From positions 524,116-588,115 of the forward strand of contig JANLFK010000001.1 of assembly GCA_024655945.1 (NCBI GenBank): a DNA stretch of 64,000 nucleotides, in the 5' to 3' direction. Under the pieces are notes generated by a model. The model worked only from the letters and a program-made list of their open reading frames with translations. It made no database searches and had not been told where the DNA came from. The DNA is from a candidate division KSB1 bacterium. Its GTDB lineage: Bacteria; Zhuqueibacterota; Zhuqueibacteria; JANLFK01; Oleimicrobiaceae. Of the stretch, positions 27,416 through 35,059 are shown one piece after another; the stretch's first letter is position 1, and every line of letters begins with the position of its first letter. The position numbers and the translations under genes were made by a program.

Positions 27416-28750
27416 ATGAAAGGACCAGCGATGTGCATGGCGCTCTGCTCGCTCATAGCCTTCGTTGCCCAGAACACAGCCCACTCCGGCGTCTTCCCTT
27501 ATCCGTACCGCACGGAGGTGCTGGACAACGGTTTGACCGTAATCGTCATCCCCATGGAAAGTCCTGGCCTGGTCTCCTACTACACGGTGGTGCGTACGGG
27601 GAGCAGGGACGAGTGGGAACCCGGCCACACGGGATTTGCCCACTTTTTCGAGCACATGATGTTCCGTGGCACCAAGAAGTACCCGGGCAGTGTGTACGAC
27701 CGCCTCATGACCGAAATGGGTGCAGACGCCAATGCCTACACGACTGACGACTACACCTGCTACCACATCGGTTTGGCCAAGTCCGACCTGGAAAAGGTCA
27801 TGGAACTGGAGAGCGACCGTTTCCAGAACCTCTTCTACGACGAGCTCGCTTTCAAGACCGAGGCCGGCGCCGTGCATGGCGAATACCTGAAGAGCCTGGC
27901 GAGCCCGTGGATGGTATTAGAGGAGAAACTCCTAGCAACCGCCTTCACCGCCCACACCTACCGCCACACGACCATCGGCTTCCGCGAGGACATCGAAGCC
28001 ATGCCCACGATGTACGAGTACAGTAAGAGCTTCTTTCAGCGCTACTACCGTCCCGAAAACATAGTGCTGATGATCGTGGGAGACGTGGAACCCGACGCCA
28101 CCATTTCACTGGTCAAGAAGTACTACGGCCAGTGGCAAAAAGGCTATGTGCCTCCCCAAATCACGCCTGAGCCAGAGCAAAAAGGGGAGCGCGTGGCTCA
28201 CGTCACCTACAAAGGCAAGACCCTACCCATTCTGACTGTGGCCTACAAGGGGCTGGCCTTCTCTCCCACCCAGGTGGACGTGGCAGCGTGCTATCTCTTG
28301 GGGGACCTTGCGTTTGGCCAGACGAGCGACATCTACAAGAAGCTGGTGATTCAGCAGCAGAGGGTCGAGTTCATTAGCGCCGACTTTTCTGCCAATCGCG
28401 ACCCGAAGCTCTTTGTCATCTACACGATGGTGAAGGACCAGAACGACGTCGAGAACGTCCGCGACGAGATCTTTGCAGCAATCGCCGCCTTGCAAGACAA
28501 GCCGGTGACCCAGGAGAAACTGGACACGCAGCGCAAGAACACCATGTACAGCTTCCTCATGAACCTGGACACCCCTGACAAAGTCGCGGGCAACCTCGCC
28601 CGCTTCGCCGCTATGACAGGCGGCATCGCCTGCGTTGATCAGCTCTTCGCTACCTTCGAGCGCGTCACCCCGGTGGACATCCAACGGGTAGCCAAAGAGT
28701 ACCTGGTGAGCGACAGACGCACGGTGGTCACAGTTACGGGAGGAGAGTAG
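27416..28750 (+). CDS. Exported M16 metallopeptidase, active subunit
   Basis: A 444-residue zinc peptidase of the pitrilysin/mitochondrial-processing-peptidase family. GGAAAGGA precedes the ATG; a hydrophobic export segment spans about residues 5-24. The inverted zinc motif is intact: His76-Phe-Phe-Glu79-His80, with the third ligand Glu156 in AGAVHGEYL, the usual spacing. The C-terminal M16_C domain follows (VLMIVGDVEPD). One base separates its stop from the next M16 gene, which lacks the zinc motif, so the two should form an active/inactive heterodimer that degrades or processes peptides in the periplasm. Confidence 0.93.
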   Translation: MKGPAMCMALCSLIAFVAQNTAHSGVFPYPYRTEVLDNGLTVIVIPMESPGLVSYYTVVRTGSRDEWEPGHTGFAHFFEHMMFRGTKKYPGSVYDRLMTEMGADANAYTTDDYTCYHIGLAKSDLEKVMELESDRFQNLFYDELAFKTEAGAVHGEYLKSLASPWMVLEEKLLATAFTAHTYRHTTIGFREDIEAMPTMYEYSKSFFQRYYRPENIVLMIVGDVEPDATISLVKKYYGQWQKGYVPPQITPEPEQKGERVAHVTYKGKTLPILTVAYKGLAFSPTQVDVAACYLLGDLAFGQTSDIYKKLVIQQQRVEFISADFSANRDPKLFVIYTMVKDQNDVENVRDEIFAAIAALQDKPVTQEKLDTQRKNTMYSFLMNLDTPDKVAGNLARFAAMTGGIACVDQLFATFERVTPVDIQRVAKEYLVSDRRTVVTVTGGE

Positions 28751-28751
28751 G

Positions 28752-30248
28752 ATGAAATCGTTCGCCTTACCTGCGTTGGCACTGCTCATGTTCCTGGTCG
28801 CCTGTGGTCCCCAAAAGAGGCTGGAAGTGGTCACCCTGCCGGTGGCCAGTGACCAGACCATTTCCATCAGACTCTGGTTCAAGGTCGGCTCGCAGAACGA
28901 TCCATCAGGCAAAGAAGGGCTGGCTGCGCTCACGGCACAGATGATAGCCGACGCCTCCACCAAGAAGAACGGCTACGAGCAGATACTCGAGAAGCTCTAC
29001 CCCATGGCCGCTGGCTACTCGGCGCAGGTGGACAAAGAGATGACCATCATCATGGGTAGGGTGCACAAAGACAATCTCGACGCCTACTACAAGCTCTTTG
29101 TGCAGGCCGTGCTGGAACCTGCCTTCCGTGAGGATGACTTTGCTCGACTGAAGAGCCAGCAGCTCAACTATCTGGAGCGCACCTTACGCTACCAGGACGA
29201 TGAAGAACTGGGGAAAGAGGCACTCAGCCAGTTCATCTTCGCCGGCACGCCGTATGCCCATCCGGTCGCCGGACTCATCGAGTCGGCGAAAAGCATCACC
29301 TTGGATGACGTGCGCGCCTTTTATCGGAAATACTATACCAAGGACAACGTGGTGGTCGGAATCGGTGGCTCATTTGACAAGCGCTTTGCGGACCGACTGT
29401 GCCGCGATTTGGCGCGGCTGCCAGCCGGCGCGCCGGAACAGCCCGACCCACCGCAGCCGGCGCCCATCAAGGGGCTGCAGGTGCTCCTCATCGAGAAGGA
29501 CACCGAGTCGACCGCCATCAGCTTTGGCTTTCCCCTCGATATTGTGCGGGGCGCTCCGGATTTCCATGCCCTCTGGTTGGTCAACTCGTGGCTGGGTGAA
29601 CACCGCAATTCGAGCAGCCACCTTTACCAGGTTATCCGTGAGGCGCGGGGCATGAACTATGGCGACTATTCCTACATCGAGGCCTTCCCGCGCGGCAGCC
29701 GGCTGCAGTTCCCGCCCAGCAATGTGGCGCGCCGCCAGCAGATCTTCCAGATCTGGATCCGCCCGGTACGCAACGAGGCCCGTCACTTTGCGCTGCGCGC
29801 TGCGGTGCGCGAACTGCAGAAGCTGGTCGATAACGGCCTGAACCAGGAAGCGTTCGAGCTGACAGCGCAGTTCTTGAAAAAGTACTACCTCCACTTTGCG
29901 CCGACGACGATGGAGCGTCTCGGCTACGCCTTGGACGACGTGTTCTATGGGCTCGACGAGAATTTTCTTAACCAGTTCCCCAAGCATGTTGACGAGTTGA
30001 CGCTGCCCGAGGTGAACGCGGCGGCGGGGCGCCACTTGCAGGACCAGAACATGAAGATCGTCATGGTGACCAAGGACGCCGAGGCTCTGAAGGAGGCGCT
30101 GGTAGCCAATGCGCCAAGTCCCATAAGGTACGCCACGCCCAAGCCGCAGGCAGTGCTCGAGGAGGACAAAGAGATCGCTGTCTATCGCTTGCCGGTGCGC
30201 CCTGAGAATGTGCAAGTGGTCAAGGTGGAACAAATGTTCCTGCGGTGA
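28752..30248 (+). CDS. M16 family lipoprotein, non-catalytic partner subunit
   Basis: A 498-residue protein with a lipoprotein signal (LLMFLVACG, Cys18). It has the M16 fold but the zinc motif position reads GKEGLAALTAQM instead of HxxEH, so it cannot bind catalytic zinc. The C-terminal half keeps the R/Y substrate-binding motif of M16 partner subunits (REARGMNYGDYSY). It starts one base after the active subunit gene. Pairs of this type are common: one chain carries zinc and the other the R/Y pair. Lipidation would tether the complex to a membrane. Confidence 0.9.
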   Translation: MKSFALPALALLMFLVACGPQKRLEVVTLPVASDQTISIRLWFKVGSQNDPSGKEGLAALTAQMIADASTKKNGYEQILEKLYPMAAGYSAQVDKEMTIIMGRVHKDNLDAYYKLFVQAVLEPAFREDDFARLKSQQLNYLERTLRYQDDEELGKEALSQFIFAGTPYAHPVAGLIESAKSITLDDVRAFYRKYYTKDNVVVGIGGSFDKRFADRLCRDLARLPAGAPEQPDPPQPAPIKGLQVLLIEKDTESTAISFGFPLDIVRGAPDFHALWLVNSWLGEHRNSSSHLYQVIREARGMNYGDYSYIEAFPRGSRLQFPPSNVARRQQIFQIWIRPVRNEARHFALRAAVRELQKLVDNGLNQEAFELTAQFLKKYYLHFAPTTMERLGYALDDVFYGLDENFLNQFPKHVDELTLPEVNAAAGRHLQDQNMKIVMVTKDAEALKEALVANAPSPIRYATPKPQAVLEEDKEIAVYRLPVRPENVQVVKVEQMFLR

Positions 30249-30405
30249 AATGGTGCTCGCTCAACAGCGTGCCCAGGTCTTGCTCTCGCAGAATGAACCT
30301 GGGCGGTGAAACGCGGTTACGCCTGCGGAGGCGCAAAGTGGGGGACTGCCCTTCCGGAAGTGCCAACCGATGCTGCGCACACGAAACAAGAAGGAGCGGA
30401 GGACT

Positions 30406-31137
30406 ATGCAAAGCAGCAAGTGGCAAGGCCTGAGCGCGATCCTGATGCTCGTCGCCATAGGGAGCAGCGCCGCCCAGACGAACTTCCAGGGATCGGGAAA
30501 CGCCCTCCTTGGCTTCCCGCAGGGCAAGTTCAAGGAGAACGCGGCCAGCATCGGTGGCGCGGCCGGTTTCGACTTTGCCTACTCGCCGGCAACCTCGCCA
30601 TTTGGCCTCGGGGCAGCCGTCGGCTTCATCATCTACGGCTCCGAGACCAGAAGGGAGATTGTCAAGACCAGCACTGCCGATTTCTCGGTAGACGTGACCT
30701 CCACCAACGCCATCATTCAGGCGCACCTGATTGCCCGGGTTCAGCACAAAGGCGGCCCGGTGCGACCGTACCTGGAGGCGGCCTTTGGCCTCAACCACCT
30801 CACCACCGACACGAGCATTAAAGAAGCAAACGGATGGCATAGCGATGATGAGGATGGTGAAATCAGCACCAACAACATGAGCGACACCGCGGTGAGCTAT
30901 GGCGGCGGCGCCGGGATCATGGTGAAAGTGCACGAGGGCAAAAGAGTCAGCAAATCGGGCAAGCCCGGGATCTGGAACCTGCTTGTGGACACCCGCGTGC
31001 GCTATCTGGTGGGCGGCCAGGCGCGCTACTTGAAGAAGGGCTCCATCAGGAGAGTGGACGACGACCTCGTCTACGACATCAAGGAGTCGGCCACAGACCT
31101 ATTGACCGTGCAGCTCGGCGTCACCGTAGAGTTCTGA
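30406..31137 (+). CDS. Outer-membrane beta-barrel protein
   Basis: A 243-residue exported protein. The ATG at 30406 is chosen over 30370 because AAGGAGCGGAGGA directly precedes it. A signal peptide (about 1-23, ending GSSAAQ) leads into alternating amphipathic strands (VGFIIYG, IIQAHLIARVQ, PYLEAAFGLNHL, LLVDTRVRYLVGG) and a final LGVTVEF with terminal Phe. It resembles 8- to 10-stranded OmpA/OprF-like barrels of the outer membrane beta-barrel superfamily, without an OmpA peptidoglycan domain. It follows the M16 pair on the same strand after 157 nt containing an 8-bp hairpin (30271-30304). Function unknown. Confidence 0.7.
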   Translation: MQSSKWQGLSAILMLVAIGSSAAQTNFQGSGNALLGFPQGKFKENAASIGGAAGFDFAYSPATSPFGLGAAVGFIIYGSETRREIVKTSTADFSVDVTSTNAIIQAHLIARVQHKGGPVRPYLEAAFGLNHLTTDTSIKEANGWHSDDEDGEISTNNMSDTAVSYGGGAGIMVKVHEGKRVSKSGKPGIWNLLVDTRVRYLVGGQARYLKKGSIRRVDDDLVYDIKESATDLLTVQLGVTVEF

Positions 31138-31232
31138 GAAGAGTCCGGAACTCGAAACCTTGCAGTGCGAGAATGCGGGTAGGTAGCGGCCGTTCACTGA
31201 GCCGCTCCCAGCGGCCGCAGGTCAAGAACGCG

Positions 31233-31275
31233 AGAGCCCCGCTCTATCCAGGGCGGGGCTCTGTGCTCCTCTTTC
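31233..31275 (+). terminator. Intrinsic terminator after the barrel gene
   Basis: A perfect 10-bp GC-rich stem (31233-31242 with 31253-31262) with a 10-nt loop is followed by a pyrimidine-rich tail (GTGCTCCTCTTTC). The T tract is interrupted, so the call rests mainly on the stem and on its position between convergent genes. Confidence 0.5.
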
Positions 31276-31303
31276 GCTGCGTCGGAGGGACCACGTTGTT
31301 TCT

Positions 31304-31381
31304 TGGTCGGGGCGCCGAGATTTGAACTCGGGACCTCCTGCTCCCAAAGCAGGCGCGCTAGCCGAACTGCGCCACGCCCCG
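31304..31381 (-). tRNA. tRNA-Pro (anticodon TGG)
   Basis: Read on the minus strand, a 7-bp acceptor stem CGGGGCG/CGCCCCG, a D arm (GCGC...GCGC), an anticodon stem CCTGC/GCAGG with loop TTTGGGA (anticodon TGG), a T arm with GTTCAAATC and a genome-encoded CCA end give a complete cloverleaf. The initial C and the acceptor sequence are typical of bacterial tRNA-Pro. It lies 70 nt downstream of rdgB on the same strand. Confidence 0.95.
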
Positions 31382-31451
31382 TCGCTTGACCTCCAGCTCA
31401 CTCACCTCCAGCCTCTACCACCTGGCTCGGCTGCATCTCCTCCGCAGAACG

Positions 31452-32072
31452 TTATCCCCTTTGCTCGTGGGTCTTCCACGTAGCGAGCACCGCTTTCGCC
31501 TGCCGCAGCGCCTGTCCACGATGGCTGAGCGCATTTTTCTGCGCAAGCGACATCTCCGCGAACGTCAGTCCGAGTTGGGGCACCAAAAAAACCGGATCAT
31601 AGCCAAAGCCACCATTGCCCCTTGGCGCCATGGTGATACGCCCTTCGCATACCCCTTCCACCGTTTGCACGCGCTCGTCCTCAGCGATAGCGATTACGCA
31701 CCGGAAGCGGGCGGCACGCTGCTCCTCTGGCACGCCATCCAGGTCGCGCAACAGCTTCCGCACGTTGTCGGCGTAGGTGGCACCCGGGCCCGCATAGCGA
31801 CTGGAGCAGACCCCTGGGGCTCCGCCCAGCGCCGCCACTTCCAAACCGGTGTCATCAGCCAGCGCGACAAGACCCGTATGCTGGGCGATGACCAAGGCCT
31901 TCTTGATGGCGTTGGCCTCGATAGTGGTGCCATCTTCGACCACTTCTCGCACCTCGGGGAATTGCTCCAGCGACAGAACCTCCCAGCCGACATCTGCCAG
32001 CACCTGCCGCATTTCCCGCACCTTGTCCATGTTGCGGGTGGCCAATACGAGTTTCTTTGCCGTCACAGCCAC
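31452..32072 (-). CDS. rdgB: XTP/dITP diphosphatase (RdgB/HAM1)
   Basis: A 206-residue nucleotide-pool sanitising enzyme that hydrolyses dITP, XTP and ITP to monophosphates. Motifs of the HAM1 family are clear: TRNMDKVREM at the N-terminus (TxNxxK), the metal/catalytic ADDTGLEV, PGVCSSRYAG, and the late GFGYDPVF and ALSHRGQAL (SHR). Start is a GTG at 32072 with GGGGAG upstream. Length is normal. It is 27 nt downstream of the small zinc-ribbon gene and upstream of tRNA-Pro, probably one transcript from the promoter at 32397-32425. Confidence 0.96.
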   Translation of the reverse strand: MAVTAKKLVLATRNMDKVREMRQVLADVGWEVLSLEQFPEVREVVEDGTTIEANAIKKALVIAQHTGLVALADDTGLEVAALGGAPGVCSSRYAGPGATYADNVRKLLRDLDGVPEEQRAARFRCVIAIAEDERVQTVEGVCEGRITMAPRGNGGFGYDPVFLVPQLGLTFAEMSLAQKNALSHRGQALRQAKAVLATWKTHEQRG

Positions 32073-32099
32073 GCGTGCAGGCTCCCCACAGGTCTTAGC

Positions 32100-32297
32100 T
32101 CAGCCAAGAACTTCCTTCTGCGTACACTTGCACACGCCAACAACCCGCTCGGTGAAACGCCATGCTCCACTGCGCCCGCGTTGCTCGCTCACCACCAGCA
32201 CGTGCGGGACCAAAAGTTCGCCGCACTTGGGGCAGCGCTTGCCGAACTCCATCTTTGCCTTCGCCACCTTGGTGGCAAAGCTTCTATCCTTGCCCAT
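32100..32297 (-). CDS. Small zinc-ribbon protein
   Basis: A 65-residue basic protein with four cysteines arranged as CPKCGE near the middle and CKC near the C-terminus, enough for one zinc site. A strong AAGGAGGAG site precedes the ATG. It is probably a cytoplasmic nucleic-acid- or protein-binding ribbon. It has its own promoter (32397-32425) and is followed by rdgB. I recognise the ribbon but not the family. Confidence 0.7.
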   Translation of the reverse strand: MGKDRSFATKVAKAKMEFGKRCPKCGELLVPHVLVVSEQRGRSGAWRFTERVVGVCKCTQKEVLG

Positions 32298-32396
32298 CTA
32301 TGCTCCTCCTTCGGGTATTCCCCCTCCGCATTGCACTTCGTGCTCGCCGGCACTCTCCGAAACCAAGCACTGTCCGGGAGCAAACGACCGGTGGCG

Positions 32397-32425
32397 AATA
32401 TACAAAAAGAGTGGCAAAGAAACAA
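32397..32425 (-). promoter_or_regulatory. Sigma70-like promoter for zinc-ribbon/rdgB/tRNA transcript
   Basis: Minus strand: -35 TTGTTT (32420-32425), 17-nt spacer, -10 TATATT (32397-32402). Transcription would start near 32390, giving a leader of about 92 nt. Confidence 0.55.
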
Positions 32426-32463
32426 CCGAAAAGAGCCTAGCCAGGGAGATGATGCGAAAAGGG

Positions 32464-33678
32464 CTATTCTCTCGGTGAGGAGCGGCGGAGGGAACGAATC
32501 TCTTTTTCCAGTTCTCCGAGGCGGTGTTGCAGTCGGCGCACGGTCTCTTCCAGGGTGCGCTGGTCTGTTGGCACGATGGGAGCCGGCGAGAGCTCGGGCA
32601 GCGGCCAGGCGGTGTTGGGGCTTCGCCGTACTGCCACTTTTGGGGCGGCCGGCCGTTGTCCCACCGTCACCTGCAGAGAGAGCGGCTGTCCATGGCGCTC
32701 CACCTCCAACGTGACGGTCGACCCCGGCGCGGTAGCACGGACTGCGCGCGCAGCCTCATCGCTGCCGGAGAGCTCTTTGCCGGCGAAGCGCAGGAGAATG
32801 TCCCCTTCCCGCACGCCTGCCTGGTGAGCCGGACCGCCTTCGACTATTGCCGTCACCATCGGCTTGTCCAAGGAGTCACGAGACATCACAGTGATGCCCA
32901 GCCAACCATCGCCCACGCTCTCTATCTCAATGATGCGTTGCACCACGCTGCGCACTTGCTCGATTGGGTAGGCCAGCACGTAGCTTGGCGCCTCCCCAGC
33001 AGAAAGCAGGGTGCGCCCATGGCTGCGTGCGCCCACTGCCGCAGCGACCAGGCCCACTACCTCGCCTCTGGTGTTGAACACCGGGCTCCCGGCACTGCCA
33101 GCCGCCACCGAGGCAGAAAGCTGCATGAGCCCGTCGTCGCGGAGGCCGTCCACCAGGCCAAAGGAGACAGTTGGCGCCATGCCCAGAGAGCTGCCGATTA
33201 CCGTCACCCACGAGCCGGAGCGGAGGGCCTGCGTGGAACCGAGACGGGCGGCGCGCGGCACTGCCGGAATGCGGATGACCGCCAGGCCTACGCCATGGTC
33301 AGCACCGACAAAGCGTGCCGGCTCCAGGCGTCCGTCGTACAAGCGCACCACAATTTCATCCGCGTCCGCCACAACTGAGGTGCGGGTCACCACATGCCCG
33401 GAGTCGTCTACTACCAGACCCGATCCGACGTTGTGGAGGGTGACCGTACGTCTGCTTCTCTTCTGGCCCCACAGGCCCAAGAAGCCTCCCTCTCGTCGGT
33501 CCTCATAGCAGGTGACCACTTTGGCCGCCACCGATACCACGGAGGGCTTGGCTTCGTCCACCAGGGCAGCGAGGTCGCGCTCCAGCTCGCTGAGCACCGG
33601 GGCCTGCGTCTGTGCCAGCACTGCCGCTGGCATAGCGAGGCACAAGCATGAGGCAAGTGTGACGGCAGCAATCTTCAT
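32464..33678 (-). CDS. HtrA/DegP-like exported pseudoprotease with PDZ domain
   Basis: A 404-residue exported protein: signal peptide (about 1-22), trypsin-like S1C domain (about 40-215), PDZ (about 265-345) and a C-terminal coiled coil (about 372-398). The S1C domain aligns well with DegP, but all three catalytic residues are replaced. The His of TNNHVV is Ser101 (VTRTSVV), the Asp of TDLAV is Gly131 (HGVGLAV), and the Ser of GNSGGP is Ala196 (GSAGSP). It should therefore bind but not cut proteins. It lies 36 nt downstream of an anti-sigma factor and an ECF sigma gene, the place where many bacteria keep RseB- or DegP-like regulators, so a role as envelope-stress sensor or modulator of the anti-sigma factor is inferred. 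Confidence 0.85.
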   Translation of the reverse strand: MKIAAVTLASCLCLAMPAAVLAQTQAPVLSELERDLAALVDEAKPSVVSVAAKVVTCYEDRREGGFLGLWGQKRSRRTVTLHNVGSGLVVDDSGHVVTRTSVVADADEIVVRLYDGRLEPARFVGADHGVGLAVIRIPAVPRAARLGSTQALRSGSWVTVIGSSLGMAPTVSFGLVDGLRDDGLMQLSASVAAGSAGSPVFNTRGEVVGLVAAAVGARSHGRTLLSAGEAPSYVLAYPIEQVRSVVQRIIEIESVGDGWLGITVMSRDSLDKPMVTAIVEGGPAHQAGVREGDILLRFAGKELSGSDEAARAVRATAPGSTVTLEVERHGQPLSLQVTVGQRPAAPKVAVRRSPNTAWPLPELSPAPIVPTDQRTLEETVRRLQHRLGELEKEIRSLRRSSPRE

Positions 33679-33714
33679 GGTGTGAAGACCTGAGGGCAGA
33701 CTGCGGAAACGCGC

Positions 33715-34320
33715 TCAGAAGGACACAAGGCGAGGCTTCAGACTCGGCGGCGGTGCCATTTCCCTCCCCTCAACGCTGTCCGTGGCCAAGAACGGACCGC
33801 TCACAGGCTGCGAACTCAGCGGGACTCCTTTGCCCAAGAGCATCGCGTCCATGGGCACCGAATCGAGCACGTAGTTGACCCACACGCCGGCGCTGTCGTC
33901 TTCGAGTGCTGCGTCAACTGCCACGGCGCGCGTGCCCTCCTCCGACGATGCGACTAACTGTTGACCGTGCCGGAAGATGAGCAGAGCACCGAATGCCGCC
34001 AGGCATAGGGCCACCACCGCCAGCGCAAAGGCAGGCACGCGCCAGGAAGAAAAAGGCGCAGCGGCGAACACCTTGCGCCACCGCGCTTGCTCATCAGCGC
34101 GGAGACGGGCGCGAAGACCGACGTCGAATCCCGGGGAAGTACAGACTCGTGGGAGGTTGCGCAACTGAACCCGCAACAGGCGAAGCTTCTGCACCTGGGA
34201 TGTACAATGCTCGCACTGCCGTAGGTGCTCCAGCAATCGCTGGCGGTCTCTCCCGGCGAGTTCCCCATCGACATAGTCCATGATGAGCGAAACAAAATCG
34301 TCGCAATTACCCATGGCCAT
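33715..34320 (-). CDS. Anti-sigma factor with zinc-finger (zf-HC2) domain
   Basis: A 201-residue single-span membrane protein. The N-terminal 50 residues contain the anti-sigma zinc motif (LLEHLRQCEHC, i.e. H-x3-C-x2-C, with an earlier Cys6 in GNCDDF) that clamps ECF sigma factors. A transmembrane helix lies at about residues 97-118 (FALAVVALCLAAFGALLIF), and the C-terminal ~80 residues would be periplasmic. GGAGG precedes the start; an ATG two codons later is equally possible. It follows the ECF sigma gene by 53 nt and precedes the HtrA-like pseudoprotease. The periplasmic tail is the likely contact for that protein or for a regulatory protease. Confidence 0.88.
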   Translation of the reverse strand: MAMGNCDDFVSLIMDYVDGELAGRDRQRLLEHLRQCEHCTSQVQKLRLLRVQLRNLPRVCTSPGFDVGLRARLRADEQARWRKVFAAAPFSSWRVPAFALAVVALCLAAFGALLIFRHGQQLVASSEEGTRAVAVDAALEDDSAGVWVNYVLDSVPMDAMLLGKGVPLSSQPVSGPFLATDSVEGREMAPPPSLKPRLVSF

Positions 34321-34373
34321 CTACCAGACAGTTCCTCCTGCCTCGTGCACCTTCCCACCGCCGACCGTCTGCG

Positions 34374-34976
34374 TCAATTGGCGGCTATTTCCTCCAAACG
34401 CTTCTGTAACCTGAGCCGCGCGCGGTTCACGCGGGACTTGACCGTGCCCAACGGCGCCTTAATAATCTCGCTGATCTCCTCGTACGACAGCTCTTGGATG
34501 TCGCGCAAAATGATCACCTCGCGGAACTTCGGGGGCAACCTGTCGATCTCGCGTTGAATGATCGCCCCCTTCATGGTGCCGTCCACCTCCTGCTCCGGAT
34601 CAAAGGCGCTATCCTCAATCTCATAGTCTTTGTCCTCGCAGCCGAGCTGGGAGATGGCCAGCAGGCGACGCCCTTTTCGTTTGCGCAACGCCGTCTTGGC
34701 CAAGTTGCCTGCGATGGTGTAGATCCACGTAGAAAAGCGCGCGATCCGGCGGTACGAATGCTTGTTGCGATACAGGCGCACGAAGGTGTCCTGAACAATG
34801 TCTTCGGCCTCCTCGCGGTTGCCCACGAAGCGGCAGACAAAGTTCGTCAGTTGGTTCTTGTACCGCCGGACGAGTACATCGAACGCGTAAAGGTCGCCGT
34901 TCTGAAACTTGGCGATCAATTCCTCGTCAGTGGGATGCAACCCTGCTCTGGTCTCTTTTGTCATGGTCACATGCAC
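34374..34976 (-). CDS. ECF-type RNA polymerase sigma factor
   Basis: A 200-residue group 4 sigma factor. Region 2 is visible as DVLVRRYKNQLTNFVCRFVG, EEAEDIVQDTFVRLYRN and FSTWIYTIAGNLAK. Region 4 has LPPKFREVIILRDIQELSYEEIS and the recognition helix APLGTVKSRVNRAR. A second ATG at 34964 (MTKET) could be the start. An acidic linker (about 112-130) separates the regions. A candidate autoregulatory promoter with a GGAACTT -35 lies immediately upstream. The downstream anti-sigma gene makes it an anti-sigma-controlled regulator, probably of envelope functions. In type IX-secreting bacteria an ECF factor (SigP) works with PorX; whether this is the equivalent is open. Confidence 0.93.
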   Translation of the reverse strand: MHVTMTKETRAGLHPTDEELIAKFQNGDLYAFDVLVRRYKNQLTNFVCRFVGNREEAEDIVQDTFVRLYRNKHSYRRIARFSTWIYTIAGNLAKTALRKRKGRRLLAISQLGCEDKDYEIEDSAFDPEQEVDGTMKGAIIQREIDRLPPKFREVIILRDIQELSYEEISEIIKAPLGTVKSRVNRARLRLQKRLEEIAAN

Positions 34977-34982
34977 GCTATT

Positions 34983-35010
34983 TTAACGGCCGTGCGGAAA
35001 GCAAAGTTCC
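34983..35010 (-). promoter_or_regulatory. Candidate RpoE-like (ECF) promoter upstream of the sigma gene
   Basis: Minus strand: GGAACTTT (35003-35010) matches the GGAACTT -35 element of RpoE-type promoters. After 16 nt, the RpoE optimum, comes GTTAA (34983-34987), a weak match to the TCTGA-type -10. Transcription would begin at or next to the ATG at 34976, which would favour the second ATG (34964) as the real start. Confidence 0.4.
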
Positions 35011-35059
35011 GTAGATTTTCCGGGGGTCTGCTCTCCGCGCCGCAGTTCTCTTGTTCGAG

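Noticed and set aside
25720..27747. A plus-strand open frame of 675 codons
   Set aside because: It runs opposite the phosphoesterase domain and into the M16 gene in a different frame, with no ribosome site or family motif.
30271..30304. An 8-bp hairpin between the M16 pair and the barrel gene
   Set aside because: No T tract follows, so I did not call it a terminator; it may only be an RNA-processing or attenuating stem.
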